This document shows, piece after piece, positions 52,120 to 60,209 of a stretch of DNA of 64,000 bases. The DNA comes from a bacterium (GTDB lineage: Bacteria > Bacillota > Clostridia > Oscillospirales > Oscillospiraceae), in NCBI GenBank assembly GCA_004560305.1, contig SFVI01000006.1, positions 13,616-77,615 on the forward strand. The letters are read 5' to 3'. Every line of letters starts with the position of its first letter. The first letter of the stretch is position 1. Position numbers and translations under genes: made by a program. The notes below the pieces were generated by a model, which was given only the letters and a program-made list of their open reading frames with translations, ran no database searches and was not told the DNA's origin.

Positions 52120-52866
52120 ATGAAAAAACTGCGCGTACTGCTGGTAGACGATGAGATCATGATCCGGGAGGGCTTCAAGCGGCTTTTTGACTGGGAAGCC
52201 CACGACTGCCAGGTGGTGGGAGAGGCCGCCGACGGCATGGAGGCCCTGGCCCAGATCGACAGCCTCTGCCCGGATATTGTCATCATGGACATCAATATCC
52301 CCATCATGAACGGCCTGAAGGTGATTCAGCTCAGCCGCATCAAGCACCCGGAAATTGCCTTTGTCATCGTCTCCGGCTATGATGATTTCTCCTACTGCCG
52401 GGAGGCTCTGCGCCTGCAAATCACGGACTATATTCTCAAGCCGGTGGACTATGAGGAGTTCGGCTCCTGCATTGATAACCTGAAAATCTCCCTCTTTGAG
52501 CAGCGGGTGGCGGCGGAGGAGCCGGCGGCCCAGGAGGAGCGCACCATCAACGGCCTGACCCGGTATTTGCAGGAGCACCTGGCGGAGGAAGTCAGCCTCT
52601 CTGTGCTGGCGGAGCAGTTCCACCTGAACCCCCAGTATATCAGCCAGCTTTTTAAAAGCGAGATCGGCGTGGGCTTTCTCACCTATCTGACCAACATCCG
52701 TATGGAAAAAGCCAAGAAGCTTCTGCTGTCCACCTCCCTCTCCATCGCCGAGGTGGCGGAGCAGTCCGGCTATGGGGACTACCGGGTCTTTACCAAGGTG
52801 TTCAAGAAAACCGAGGGCAGCACCCCTTCCCAGTACAGAAGGGATTTCCTGGAGAACAATGCGTGA
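52120..52866 (+). CDS. YesN-type AraC-family response regulator, orphan
   Basis: A 248-residue regulator. The receiver domain (about 3-120) has DDE at 10-12, Asp57 (IVIMDINIPIMNG) as phospho-acceptor and Lys in DYILKPVDYEE. The C-terminal AraC/XylS domain (about 145-245) has LSVLAEQFHLNPQYISQLFK and the end IAEVAEQSGYGDYRVFTKVFKK. Such regulators usually pair with a LytS/YesM type kinase; none is adjacent, so this is an orphan. It follows the minus-strand helical protein gene and precedes the stem-loop array and tRNA-Ser. RBS is AAGGAGGAG. Confidence 0.93.
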   Translation: MKKLRVLLVDDEIMIREGFKRLFDWEAHDCQVVGEAADGMEALAQIDSLCPDIVIMDINIPIMNGLKVIQLSRIKHPEIAFVIVSGYDDFSYCREALRLQITDYILKPVDYEEFGSCIDNLKISLFEQRVAAEEPAAQEERTINGLTRYLQEHLAEEVSLSVLAEQFHLNPQYISQLFKSEIGVGFLTYLTNIRMEKAKKLLLSTSLSIAEVAEQSGYGDYRVFTKVFKKTEGSTPSQYRRDFLENNA

Positions 52867-52892
52867 GAAGAGGAAACCCGTCAATTGCCAGA

Positions 52893-53043
52893 AAAGCCCG
52901 CCAAACGGCGGGCCTTTGCTGCAAGTGACGGGGGAACGAGATGGAGGATATTCGTTTGCATTTTTCGCCTTGCGTGAGACGGCGAAAAATAGAGGAATCT
53001 GCCAGTGCTTGCACTGGCAGATGAACACCCCACCGGGGTGTTC
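52893..53043. repeat. Array of stem-loops downstream of the regulator gene
   Basis: Consecutive hairpins: 52896-52902/52907-52913 (terminator-like for the regulator), 52961-52969/52981-52989, 52997-53008/53011-53022 (perfect 12-bp stem, TT loop) and 53023-53031/53035-53043 (perfect 9-bp stem). The last two abut exactly. A piece similar to the tRNA-Ser 3' end lies at 52938-52954. No gene. Confidence 0.75.
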
Positions 53044-53051
53044 GATTTCTA

Positions 53052-53073
53052 TTCGAATCCCTCCATCACGCCA
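53052..53073 (+). repeat. Inverted degenerate copy of the tRNA-Ser 3' end
   Basis: TTCGAATCCCTCCATC then ACGCCA, against TTCGAATCCCTCCATC then TCCGCCA in the tRNA (53114-53136, minus strand): the copy has one changed base and one missing base. It faces the tRNA, around the terminator stem. Confidence 0.75.
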
Positions 53074-53075
53074 AG

Positions 53076-53115
53076 AAAAAGGACAGCCAGCCCAGAGGGC
53101 CGGCTGTCCTTTTTG
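53076..53115. terminator. Terminator of tRNA-Ser
   Basis: AAAAAGGACAGCC pairs with GGCTGTCCTTTTT; inner GCCC/GGGC. The T-run touches the CCA of the tRNA. Confidence 0.85.
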
Positions 53116-53204
53116 GCGGAGATGGAGGGATTCGAACCCCCGGGCGGTGTTACCCGCCAACTGATTTCGAGTCAGCCTCGTTACGACCACTTCGATACAT
53201 CTCC
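53114..53204 (-). tRNA. tRNA-Ser (anticodon CGA)
   Basis: A 91-nt class II tRNA read on the minus strand: acceptor GGAGATG/CATCTCC, anticodon loop CTCGAAA with anticodon CGA, long variable arm (GGCGG/CCGCC), T-loop TTCGAAT, discriminator G and encoded CCA. Reads UCG codons. Confidence 0.97.
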
Positions 53205-53269
53205 ATTTGCTCTGTCATTATACCCAAAGTTCCGGGAAAAATCAAGATAGAAAAGCCTGTTTGTTCATA

Positions 53270-53329
53270 TATAATTTGCAAAATAAATTATATAAATTTA
53301 TTGACAAAAGATAAGCCGAAGCGTATAGT
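53270..53329 (+). promoter_or_regulatory. Promoter of RHH-clpB with upstream inverted repeat
   Basis: TTGACA (53301-53306), 17 bp, TATAGT (53324-53329). Just upstream TATAATTT (53270-53277) and AAATTATA (53285-53292) form an inverted repeat with 7-base spacer, possibly a binding site of the ribbon-helix-helix protein or an UP element. Confidence 0.8.
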
Positions 53330-53361
53330 AGTCTCAGAAATAAAGTTTGGATGGTGACCTT

Positions 53362-54009
53362 ATGAAAAAAACATTATATAGTCTCGTGCTGAACGATGAA
53401 GTGGTGCGGGAGGTTGATGCCCTGGCCCACCGCATGGGCACCAACCGCTCCAACCTGATCAACCAGATTCTGGCCGAATATGTGAATTATACCACCCCGG
53501 AGCAGCGGATCAACGAGGTGCTCTCCGCCATAGAGCAGCTGATGGCCCCCTCCCGGGAACTGGTGCCCTTCTTCTCCCCCAATTCCTACAGCATGTCCCT
53601 GAAAAGCTCTCTGGAATATAAGTACCGGCCCACGGTAAAATACGAGGTGGAGCTGTACCGGGGTGCGGGGGAGAGCATCGGCGAGCTGACGGTGCTGTTC
53701 CGCACCCAGTCCATGGCCCTGATCCAGGGCATGACCGAATTCTTCCGTCTCTGGAAGCAGATCGAGGACGCCCATCTCCAGCCTCTCACCGGGGCGAAGA
53801 TCGACTATGCCCTCTATGAGGGCAAGTTTATCCGCAGCATCGCCGCGCCGGATAAGGACTGCACCACCCAGGAGCTGGCCTCCGCCCTGTCTGACTACAT
53901 CACTCTCTTTGACAAGCTGCTGAAAGGCTGTCTGGCCGGGCGGTACAGTCCCCATGAAATCGAAGGAGCCTACTGCTCCTATCTCAATAACGCCCCGATC
54001 CATATCTGA
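53362..54009 (+). CDS. Ribbon-helix-helix regulator-like protein
   Basis: A 215-residue protein. Residues about 3-45 (LYSLVLNDEVVREVDALAHR, then NRSNLINQILAEYV) form a ribbon-helix-helix (MetJ/Arc/CopG-type) DNA-binding domain. The rest (about 60-215) is an uncharacterised helical/beta domain (ELVPFFSPNSYSMSLKSSLE, TVLFRTQSMALIQGMTEFFR). It lies 21 bp ahead of clpB with one promoter, so it is a candidate regulator of this stress operon in place of CtsR. ATG at 53362 follows GGTGA. The frame is open 5 codons further upstream. Confidence 0.7.
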   Translation: MKKTLYSLVLNDEVVREVDALAHRMGTNRSNLINQILAEYVNYTTPEQRINEVLSAIEQLMAPSRELVPFFSPNSYSMSLKSSLEYKYRPTVKYEVELYRGAGESIGELTVLFRTQSMALIQGMTEFFRLWKQIEDAHLQPLTGAKIDYALYEGKFIRSIAAPDKDCTTQELASALSDYITLFDKLLKGCLAGRYSPHEIEGAYCSYLNNAPIHI

Positions 54010-54030
54010 CCGGCGGCGGGAAAGGACATT

Positions 54031-56610
54031 ATGAACGCTGAAAAATATACCCAGAAAACCCTGGAAGCCATCCAGACTGCCCAGTCCATGGCCCAGGAGA
54101 ACCATAACAATTACCTGATGCCGGAGCACCTGCTCTACGCCCTGATCGACCAGGACGGCGGCCTGATCCCCTCCCTGCTGGGCCGCATGGGCGTGGACTG
54201 CAACGCCACCCTCTCCGAGCTGGACACTGCCATTGCCGCCCTGCCCAAGGTGGGCGGGGACGCCCAGGTCTACCTGTCCCAGGAGGCGGGCCGGGTCATC
54301 AGCGCCGCGGAGAAAGCGGCCAAGTCCATGGGGGATGAATATCTCTCCGTGGAGCACCTGATGATCGGCATGTTTGCTGCCGCTACCCCCGCCATCAAGC
54401 GCATCTTTGCCGACCACGGCATCACAAAATCCGCCTTCACTGCCGAGCTGAGCAAGGTAAAGACCGCCCCCGTCACCGGGGATAACCCGGAGGACACCTA
54501 TGATGCCCTGGCCAAATACGGCACCGACCTGGTGAAGCGGGCCCGGGAGAATGAGCTGGACCCGGTCATCGGCCGGGACACGGAGATACGGAACGTGATC
54601 CGCATCCTCTCCCGCAAGACCAAGAACAACCCGGTGCTCATCGGCGAGCCCGGCGTAGGCAAAACCGCCATCGCCGAGGGCCTGGCCCAGCGAATCGTCC
54701 GGGGGGACGTGCCCGAGGGCTTGAAGGACAAGACCATCTTCTCCCTGGACATGGGCGCACTGATCGCCGGCGCCAAGTACCGGGGCGAGTTTGAGGAACG
54801 GCTGAAGGCCGTGCTGGAGGAGGTGCGCAAGTCCGAGGGCGGCATCATCCTCTTTATCGATGAGCTGCACACCATCGTAGGCGCCGGCAAGACCGAGGGC
54901 AGCATGGATGCCGGCAACCTCTTGAAGCCCATGCTGGCCCGGGGCGAGCTGCACTGCATCGGCGCCACCACCCTGGACGAGTACCGCAAGTATATCGAGA
55001 AGGACGCGGCCCTGGAACGGCGTTTCCAGCCGGTGCAGGTGGATGAACCCACCGTGGAGGACACCATCTCCATTCTCCGTGGCCTGAAGGAGCGCTATGA
55101 GGTCTATCACGGCGTCCGCATCCACGACAACGCCCTGGTGGCCGCCGCCACTTTGTCCAACCGCTATATCTCCGACCGTTTTCTGCCGGATAAGGCCATC
55201 GACCTGGTGGACGAGGCCTGCGCCCTGATCCGCACCGAGATCGACTCCATGCCTGCCGAGCTGGACGATATGCGCCGCCGGATCATGCAGCTGGAGATCG
55301 AGGAAATGGCCCTGAAGAAAGAGGACGATAAGCTGAGCCAGGACCGCCTTGCCAAGCTGCGGGAGGAGCTGGCCAACATGAAGGACAGCTTCAATGCCAT
55401 GAAGTCCCGCTGGGAGGCAGAGAAGAACAGCGTGGATGAGGTCAAGCGCCTGAAATCCGAGATCGAGAAGCTGCACGGCGAGATCGAGAACGCCCAGCTG
55501 CGCTATGAGTATGAGAAGGCGGCCAAGCTGAAATACTCCGACCTGCCCGCTCTGGAGCAGAAGCTGCAGGAGGCGGAGCGCCTGTCCGAGGAGCGCCGTG
55601 CCAGCACCATGGTCCATGACACCGTCACCGAGGAGGAGATCTCCGGCATCGTCTCCAAGTGGACCGGCATCCCGGTGGCCAAGCTGATGGAAGGGGAGCG
55701 GGAGAAGATCCTGCACCTGGATGACTACCTGCACAAACGGGTCATCGGCCAGGAGGAGGCCGTACAGAAGGTCACCGAGGCCATCCTCCGTTCCCGGGCC
55801 GGCATTGCCGACCCCAACCGGCCCATTGGCTCCTTCCTGTTCCTGGGCCCCACCGGTGTGGGCAAGACGGAGCTGGCCAAGTCCCTGGCGGAATGTCTGT
55901 TTGACGATGAGCACAACATCGTCCGCATCGACATGACCGAGTATATGGAGAAGTTCTCCGTCTCCCGGCTCATCGGCGCCCCTCCCGGATATGTGGGCTA
56001 TGACGAGGGCGGCCAGCTGACCGAGGCCGTGCGCCGCAAGCCCTACAGCGTGGTGCTCTTCGATGAGATCGAGAAGGCCCACCCGGATGTGTTCAACATC
56101 CTGCTGCAGATCCTGGATGACGGCCGCATTACCGATTCCCAGGGCCGCACCGTGGACTTCAAGAACACCATCATCATCCTCACCTCCAACCTGGGCAGCC
56201 AGTACCTGCTGGAGGGTATCGAGCCCGACGGCAGCATCTCCAAAGAGGCCCAGGAGGCGGTCATGGGGGAGCTGCGCCGTTCCTTCCGGCCGGAGTTTTT
56301 GAACCGGCTGGATGAGACCATCCTGTTCCACCCCCTGACCAAGGAGAATCTGGACGGCATCATCGACATCATGGTGGCCTCCCTGCGCAAGCGCATCGAG
56401 GACCGGGGCCTGTCCCTGGCCATCACCGACGCGGCCAAGAGCCTGATCATTGACCGGGGCTTCGACCCGCTGTACGGCGCCCGGCCTCTCCGCCGTTATC
56501 TGCAAAGCAGCGTGGAGACCCTGATCGCCCGGCGCATCCTCTCCGGCGACCTGTCCGCCGGGGCCACCCTCACCGTGGATGTGGAAAACGGCGAGCTGGT
56601 CTGCCGGTAA
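54031..56610 (+). CDS. clpB: ATP-dependent chaperone ClpB
   Basis: An 859-residue Hsp100 disaggregase. Clp N-domain (about 1-145), first AAA domain with [16 protein letters not shown], coiled-coil M-domain (about 400-530, [20 protein letters not shown]) characteristic of ClpB rather than ClpC, and second AAA domain with [16 protein letters not shown], Walker [12 protein letters not shown] and the sensor region [10 protein letters not shown]. With DnaK it rescues aggregated proteins after heat stress. Cotranscribed with the ribbon-helix-helix gene; no CIRCE element is visible in front. Confidence 0.98.
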   Translation: MNAEKYTQKTLEAIQTAQSMAQENHNNYLMPEHLLYALIDQDGGLIPSLLGRMGVDCNATLSELDTAIAALPKVGGDAQVYLSQEAGRVISAAEKAAKSMGDEYLSVEHLMIGMFAAATPAIKRIFADHGITKSAFTAELSKVKTAPVTGDNPEDTYDALAKYGTDLVKRARENELDPVIGRDTEIRNVIRILSRKTKNNPVLIGEPGVGKTAIAEGLAQRIVRGDVPEGLKDKTIFSLDMGALIAGAKYRGEFEERLKAVLEEVRKSEGGIILFIDELHTIVGAGKTEGSMDAGNLLKPMLARGELHCIGATTLDEYRKYIEKDAALERRFQPVQVDEPTVEDTISILRGLKERYEVYHGVRIHDNALVAAATLSNRYISDRFLPDKAIDLVDEACALIRTEIDSMPAELDDMRRRIMQLEIEEMALKKEDDKLSQDRLAKLREELANMKDSFNAMKSRWEAEKNSVDEVKRLKSEIEKLHGEIENAQLRYEYEKAAKLKYSDLPALEQKLQEAERLSEERRASTMVHDTVTEEEISGIVSKWTGIPVAKLMEGEREKILHLDDYLHKRVIGQEEAVQKVTEAILRSRAGIADPNRPIGSFLFLGPTGVGKTELAKSLAECLFDDEHNIVRIDMTEYMEKFSVSRLIGAPPGYVGYDEGGQLTEAVRRKPYSVVLFDEIEKAHPDVFNILLQILDDGRITDSQGRTVDFKNTIIILTSNLGSQYLLEGIEPDGSISKEAQEAVMGELRRSFRPEFLNRLDETILFHPLTKENLDGIIDIMVASLRKRIEDRGLSLAITDAAKSLIIDRGFDPLYGARPLRRYLQSSVETLIARRILSGDLSAGATLTVDVENGELVCR

Positions 56611-56612
56611 AA

Positions 56613-56678
56613 AACCGCCCGTCAAAGGGCATACAAGATAGGCTGCCGGTTCCCTCCCTTGCATGCCCTAAGGGCGGT
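56613..56678 (+). other. Two-part hairpin after clpB
   Basis: ACCGCCC (56614-56620) pairs with GGGCGGT (56672-56678) and AGGGCAT (56626-56632) with ATGCCCT (56663-56669). It is followed by the proper terminator at 56694, so it may be a 3' structure of the clpB mRNA. Confidence 0.5.
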
Positions 56679-56693
56679 GCTTCGTAAACAGAT

Positions 56694-56730
56694 AAACCGA
56701 CCTATGGTTACAATCATAGGCCGGTTTTTT
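56694..56730 (+). terminator. Terminator of clpB
   Basis: AAACCGACCTATG (56694-56706) pairs with CATAGGCCGGTTT (56715-56727) with one mismatch; TTTT follows. Confidence 0.85.
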
Positions 56731-56824
56731 GTTATGCGCTGGTGCGGTACGAAATCGCACATTCCGCACTGCACCAGAGGGAGGTGAAATGCGCTCTTGT
56801 ATCGGCTCGCAATAGGAAAAGCTG

Positions 56825-57313
56825 TCACAGACAAAAAACATTTTTCATCAGCTGCTTTCCTGAGCTTGTTTTGACAATTCTATTCAGAAAGTTTTCTATC
56901 TTTTTCACATCATACCCGTTTTCGGATGCATTGGCAATATAATCCGCTTCAACAAGAATTTGATAATCTATCCCGTCAATGCCCGATAAGGTGTGATGAT
57001 GCCCGACCAGATATTTTACCCGCTCCATTTGAGGCTGACTCATGCCGGTGTCGCTCAAGAAGGCTTCCACCATGGGCACGCCCTCGGCTTCCTGATATGG
57101 TCCATTTGTGTTGCCGTACTTTTCACGACAAAGCGGACAGGCAATATCGTGGGTGATTGCGGCGACCTCAAGGATATACTGTGTTTCACTGTCCAGACGT
57201 TCCAGCTCTGCAATTGTTTTGGCATAGGTCCAAACGCGAATGAAGTGATCAATATCGTGAATATTGCCGCCTGAGAAGACGATCATCTTGTTCAGGATCT
57301 GCGAAACCGTCAT
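56825..57313 (-). CDS. HD-domain phosphohydrolase
   Basis: A 162-residue HD-superfamily protein. Metal-binding pattern: GGNIHDIDHFIRVW (His, then His-Asp region), AAITHDIACPLC (HD pair) and a distal VGHHHTLSG. HD enzymes commonly hydrolyse nucleotides or cyclic nucleotides. Start at 57313 is set by GGAGG 8 bases in front of it. The gene is visibly AT-richer than both neighbours and has its own TTGCAC-17-TATGAT promoter (57354-57382), so recent acquisition is possible. The cysteines in PLC and a C-terminal Cys are not a known motif. Confidence 0.88.
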   Translation of the reverse strand: MTVSQILNKMIVFSGGNIHDIDHFIRVWTYAKTIAELERLDSETQYILEVAAITHDIACPLCREKYGNTNGPYQEAEGVPMVEAFLSDTGMSQPQMERVKYLVGHHHTLSGIDGIDYQILVEADYIANASENGYDVKKIENFLNRIVKTSSGKQLMKNVFCL

Positions 57314-57353
57314 AGCCTGTACCTCCATAAATTCCGATTGATTGACTTGCTGA

Positions 57354-57382
57354 ATCATAACATAGGGCTTCAATATGTGCAA
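57354..57382 (-). promoter_or_regulatory. Promoter of the HD gene
   Basis: Minus strand TTGCAC (57382-57377) and TATGAT (57359-57354), 17 bp apart, 40 bp before the start. Confidence 0.7.
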
Positions 57383-57456
57383 GAGCAACCCGGCAGACAT
57401 CATTGGCGGAACTGAACTGTTTTACAGGCACTCGCCTTTTGCCAGGCGGTTTTTGC

Positions 57457-57484
57457 TTGCCTTTTTTCCGGAACGGCGTACAAT
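57457..57484 (+). promoter_or_regulatory. Promoter of the DUF1624 gene
   Basis: TTGCCT (57457-57462) and TACAAT (57479-57484), 16 bp apart. Confidence 0.6.
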
Positions 57485-57512
57485 AGGGACATCAAAGATT
57501 CAGGAGCTTTTC

Positions 57513-58262
57513 ATGGAAATCAAACCTGCCCGCCTTCATGGCATTGACGCCCTCCGGGGCTTCACGGTGCTGAGCATGGTGGCCTATCACTTTTTATACG
57601 ATGTGAACATCATCTACGGCCAAAACCCGGACTGGTACCGGCAGCCCCGGGTGTTTTTCTGGCAGCAGTGTATCTGCTGGAGCTTCATCCTGATCTCCGG
57701 CTTTGTCTGGCCCTGGGGCAAGGGGAAAAGCCTGCGCCGGGGCCTGACCGTCAACCTCTGGGGCCTGGTGATTACCGCCGTGACCTGTCTGGTGACGCCC
57801 ACGGAGGCCATCTGGTTCGGTGTGCTGAACCTTCTGGGCTGTGCCATGCTGTTGCTGATCCCGCTGGATAAGCCCTTGCGCCGCCTGAACCCCTGGCTGG
57901 GTCTGGGGCTTTGCTTCCTGCTGTTTTTGCTGCTGCGTCATGTGGATTCCGGCTGGCTGGGCCTGGGGCCCTTCCGGTTGACGTTGCCGGCCGGCCTTTA
58001 TTCCACCCGGCTGCTGACGCCCCTGGGGTTTCCCTATCCGGGCTTTCGCTCCAGCGACTATTTTCCCCTGCTGCCCTGGTTTTTCCTGTACCTCTGCGGC
58101 TATTTTCTGGGCGGCGTCTTTGCCGCCCATCCCCGCTGGCGGCGGCCCCTGACCCGCAGCTTGCCTGTGCTGGACGCCATCGGCCGTAAGGCCCTGCCCA
58201 TCTACCTGCTTCACCAGCCCCTGTGCATGCTGGTGTGCATCATTGTTTTTGACCTGCTGTGA
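57513..58262 (+). CDS. DUF1624 (heparan-alpha-glucosaminide N-acetyltransferase-like) membrane protein
   Basis: A 249-residue membrane protein of about seven helices. It begins MEIKPARLHGIDALRGFTVL, where the RLxxIDxLRG phrase and then MVAYHFLYD are the signature of the DUF1624 family related to HGSNAT, with a conserved His and Asp. These proteins are thought to move acyl groups across the membrane onto sugars. A second conserved region near the end is IGRKALPIYLLHQPLCM. The start is set by CAGGAG (57501-57506). The frame is open upstream but without similarity. A terminator follows directly. Confidence 0.88.
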   Translation: MEIKPARLHGIDALRGFTVLSMVAYHFLYDVNIIYGQNPDWYRQPRVFFWQQCICWSFILISGFVWPWGKGKSLRRGLTVNLWGLVITAVTCLVTPTEAIWFGVLNLLGCAMLLLIPLDKPLRRLNPWLGLGLCFLLFLLLRHVDSGWLGLGPFRLTLPAGLYSTRLLTPLGFPYPGFRSSDYFPLLPWFFLYLCGYFLGGVFAAHPRWRRPLTRSLPVLDAIGRKALPIYLLHQPLCMLVCIIVFDLL

Positions 58263-58264
58263 CT

Positions 58265-58296
58265 AAAAAACGCCGTGAAAAATCACGGCGTTTTTT
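58265..58296 (+). terminator. Terminator of the DUF1624 gene
   Basis: AAAAAACGCCGTGA (58265-58278) pairs with TCACGGCGTTTTTT (58283-58296). Confidence 0.92.
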
Positions 58297-58330
58297 CTGC
58301 GCCTCACCGGCAAAGCGCGGATACTTCCGG

Positions 58331-58359
58331 TTGACAGCGGCTTGCGGCAGTGTTATTAT
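58331..58359 (+). promoter_or_regulatory. Promoter of the nitrilase-MOSC unit
   Basis: TTGACA (58331-58336), 17 bp, TATTAT (58354-58359), 72 bp before the nitrilase start. Confidence 0.8.
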
Positions 58360-58431
58360 CTGAACAATAAACATAGTAAAACGGTTGGTTTAACGAAGCA
58401 TGAGCTTCACAGGAAAGGAAGGTACTTTGCG

Positions 58432-59208
58432 ATGAGGCTTGCCATGGTGCAGATGCGCATGAGCGACAAGGTGGAAGAGAACCTGGCCAGGACCCTGGAT
58501 TATATGGAACAGGCGGCCCGGGCCGGGGCGGACCTGGTCTTTTTCCCGGAGGTACAGTTGAGCCCCTTCTTCCCCCAGTATGAAAAGCGGGATGCCTCCC
58601 CCTGGCTGATGGCCCCTGATGGGCCGGAGCTGACGGCCATCCGGGCGGCCTGCCGCCGCCTGGGTATCTATGCCAGCCCCAACGTGTACCTGGCGCTGGA
58701 CGGCAAGCGCTATGACGCCTCCCTGATGATCGATCCTCAGGGCCAGCTGCTGGGCATTTCCAAGATGGTGCATATCGCCCAGGCGAAGTATTTCTATGAG
58801 CAGGACTATTACACCCCGGCGGAGGACGGCTTCAAGGTCTATGACACCCCCTTTGGCAAGGTGGGCGTAGTGATCTGCTTTGACCGGCACCTGCCCGACG
58901 GTATCCGCGCCTGTGCCGCCCAGGGGGCCCAGCTGGTCATCATCCCCACGGCCAACATTGAGGGGGAACCGCTGGAGCTTTTCCAGTGGGAGGTACAGGT
59001 GCAGGCCTTCCAGGACACGGTGTTTGTGGCCATGTGCAACCGGGTGGGGCCGGAGGGAGAGCTGTGCTTTGCCGGGCAGTCCCTGCTGGCCGGCCCCAAA
59101 GGGGAGCTGCTGTTCAAGGCTGACGGGAAGGAGCAGCTGATCCTTCTGGATGTGCCCCTGACTGCAGCCGACGCGGAGCGGGCGGCCAGACCCTGGCTGA
59201 CGCTCTGA
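58432..59208 (+). CDS. Carbon-nitrogen hydrolase (nitrilase superfamily)
   Basis: A 258-residue enzyme with the nitrilase triad: Glu40 (LVFFPEVQLSP), Lys111 (LGISKMVH) and Cys149 (GVVICFDRHLPDG). The fold hydrolyses amides or nitriles; closest in feel to N-carbamoylputrescine amidase or omega-amidase types, but the motif after the Cys (FDRHLPD) is common to several subgroups, so the substrate is open. Start is ATG 58432 after AAAGGAAGG. It is followed by a MOSC gene 52 bp downstream, probably in the same transcript. Confidence 0.93.
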   Translation: MRLAMVQMRMSDKVEENLARTLDYMEQAARAGADLVFFPEVQLSPFFPQYEKRDASPWLMAPDGPELTAIRAACRRLGIYASPNVYLALDGKRYDASLMIDPQGQLLGISKMVHIAQAKYFYEQDYYTPAEDGFKVYDTPFGKVGVVICFDRHLPDGIRACAAQGAQLVIIPTANIEGEPLELFQWEVQVQAFQDTVFVAMCNRVGPEGELCFAGQSLLAGPKGELLFKADGKEQLILLDVPLTAADAERAARPWLTL

Positions 59209-59260
59209 AAAAGACATTTGTGTACGGCTTGTGCCGCAACCAGACTTAGGAGGAAACAGC

Positions 59261-59695
59261 ATGGCAAACGTATTTGCAGTGTGTATCAGTGAAGAAAAGG
59301 GGACGCCGAAGCATGAGGTAGCCCAGATCTGCCTGCAGGAGGGCCATGGAATTCTGGGCGATGCCCATGCCGGAAACTGGCACCGTCAGGTGAGCCTGTT
59401 GGGCCTGGAAAGCGTGGAGAAGGTGAAGGCGGTGCTGCCGGATCTGGCTCCTGGAGCCTTTGCGGAGAATATCCTGACTTCCGGTCTGACGCTGTATTCG
59501 CTTCCTGTCGGTACAAAGATCCGGGTAGGAGAGGCAATTCTGGAGATTACCCAGATCGGTAAGGAGTGCCATCAGGGCTGCGCCATCCGCCGCCTGACCG
59601 GGGATTGCGTTATGCCTCGGGAGGGCGTGTTTGCCGTTGTTCTGAAAGGCGGGACGGTTCGTAAAGGGGATGAAATTGCTCTGGTTCCGGCCTGA
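59261..59695 (+). CDS. MOSC domain protein
   Basis: A 144-residue protein consisting of one MOSC domain, the C-terminal module of molybdenum cofactor sulfurases. The sequence has DAHAGNWHRQVSLLG near residue 37, ENILTSGLTL, and the conserved cysteine in CHQGCAIRRLTGDCVMP (several Cys). Stand-alone MOSC proteins in Clostridia are often near molybdate genes; none are visible here. GGAGG in front of the ATG is strong. Ends at the hairpin 59721. Confidence 0.9.
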   Translation: MANVFAVCISEEKGTPKHEVAQICLQEGHGILGDAHAGNWHRQVSLLGLESVEKVKAVLPDLAPGAFAENILTSGLTLYSLPVGTKIRVGEAILEITQIGKECHQGCAIRRLTGDCVMPREGVFAVVLKGGTVRKGDEIALVPA

Positions 59696-59720
59696 AGCGA
59701 CAGAGATATGGGATGGATAA

Positions 59721-59753
59721 AAGGAAGCCGCTCTCCTGAGCGGCTTCCTTTTT
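59721..59753 (+). terminator. Terminator of the MOSC gene
   Basis: AAGGAAGCCGCTC (59721-59733) pairs with GAGCGGCTTCCTT (59738-59750), then TTT. Confidence 0.88.
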
Positions 59754-59763
59754 CATGCCTTGA

Positions 59764-60045
59764 TTATTCGCAGTCAAAGATGGCCTTGGCTTCAATGTGG
59801 CTGCCGTATTCCTGCTTCCAGCGCCGGTGGGGCTCCGAAACATCATAGGCCGCCAGGGCCTCCGGCTCCATGATGATCTCGATCATCATGTCGTAACGGT
59901 TGCTCCGCTCCGAGCAGGACAGGTGCAGCTTCACCTCATGGATGCCCGGGATCGCCAGCGTCTGGTCAAAAAGCGCCTTCACCGGGGCGGCCAGGGCTTC
60001 CTTTTCTTTGGGGTCCTTCAGCTTTACAATGATAAAATGCCGCAT
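59764..60045 (-). CDS. Dabb (stress-responsive A/B barrel) domain protein
   Basis: A 93-residue protein with the fold of the Dabb family: starts MRHFIIVKLKDPKEKEAL, and continues with IPGIHEVKLHLSC and the end DVSEPHRRWKQEYG. Dabb proteins are small dimeric barrels of unknown biochemical role, induced by stress in plants and widespread in bacteria. The start has a good AAGGAGGG in front. It stands between a terminator and the QueD-like gene, both on the same strand as itself, with a hairpin (60154-60193) upstream. Confidence 0.88.
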   Translation of the reverse strand: MRHFIIVKLKDPKEKEALAAPVKALFDQTLAIPGIHEVKLHLSCSERSNRYDMMIEIIMEPEALAAYDVSEPHRRWKQEYGSHIEAKAIFDCE

Positions 60046-60153
60046 GGCTTCGCCCTCCTTTTCGGGACGAGTTTATCAGAAGAACATCCTCCTGTCAAAC
60101 GGGGAAAAAACAGCAGGGAATATGTTCTCCCAAAACTGCTGATGGAACATGAA

Positions 60154-60193
60154 CAGAGCGCCCGAAGAATCTGCCAATTCTTCGGGCGCTCTG
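60154..60193. terminator. Perfect 17-bp hairpin after the QueD-like gene
   Basis: CAGAGCGCCCGAAGAAT (60154-60170) pairs with ATTCTTCGGGCGCTCTG (60177-60193), loop CTGCCA. Little T-run, so it may be a terminator or an mRNA end structure. Confidence 0.7.
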
Positions 60194-60209
60194 CCGATGC
60201 TTACAGCGA

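Noticed and set aside
53052..53073. Second tRNA gene
   Set aside because: Only the T-arm and acceptor 3' end are similar; no D-arm, anticodon arm or 5' acceptor strand can be found.
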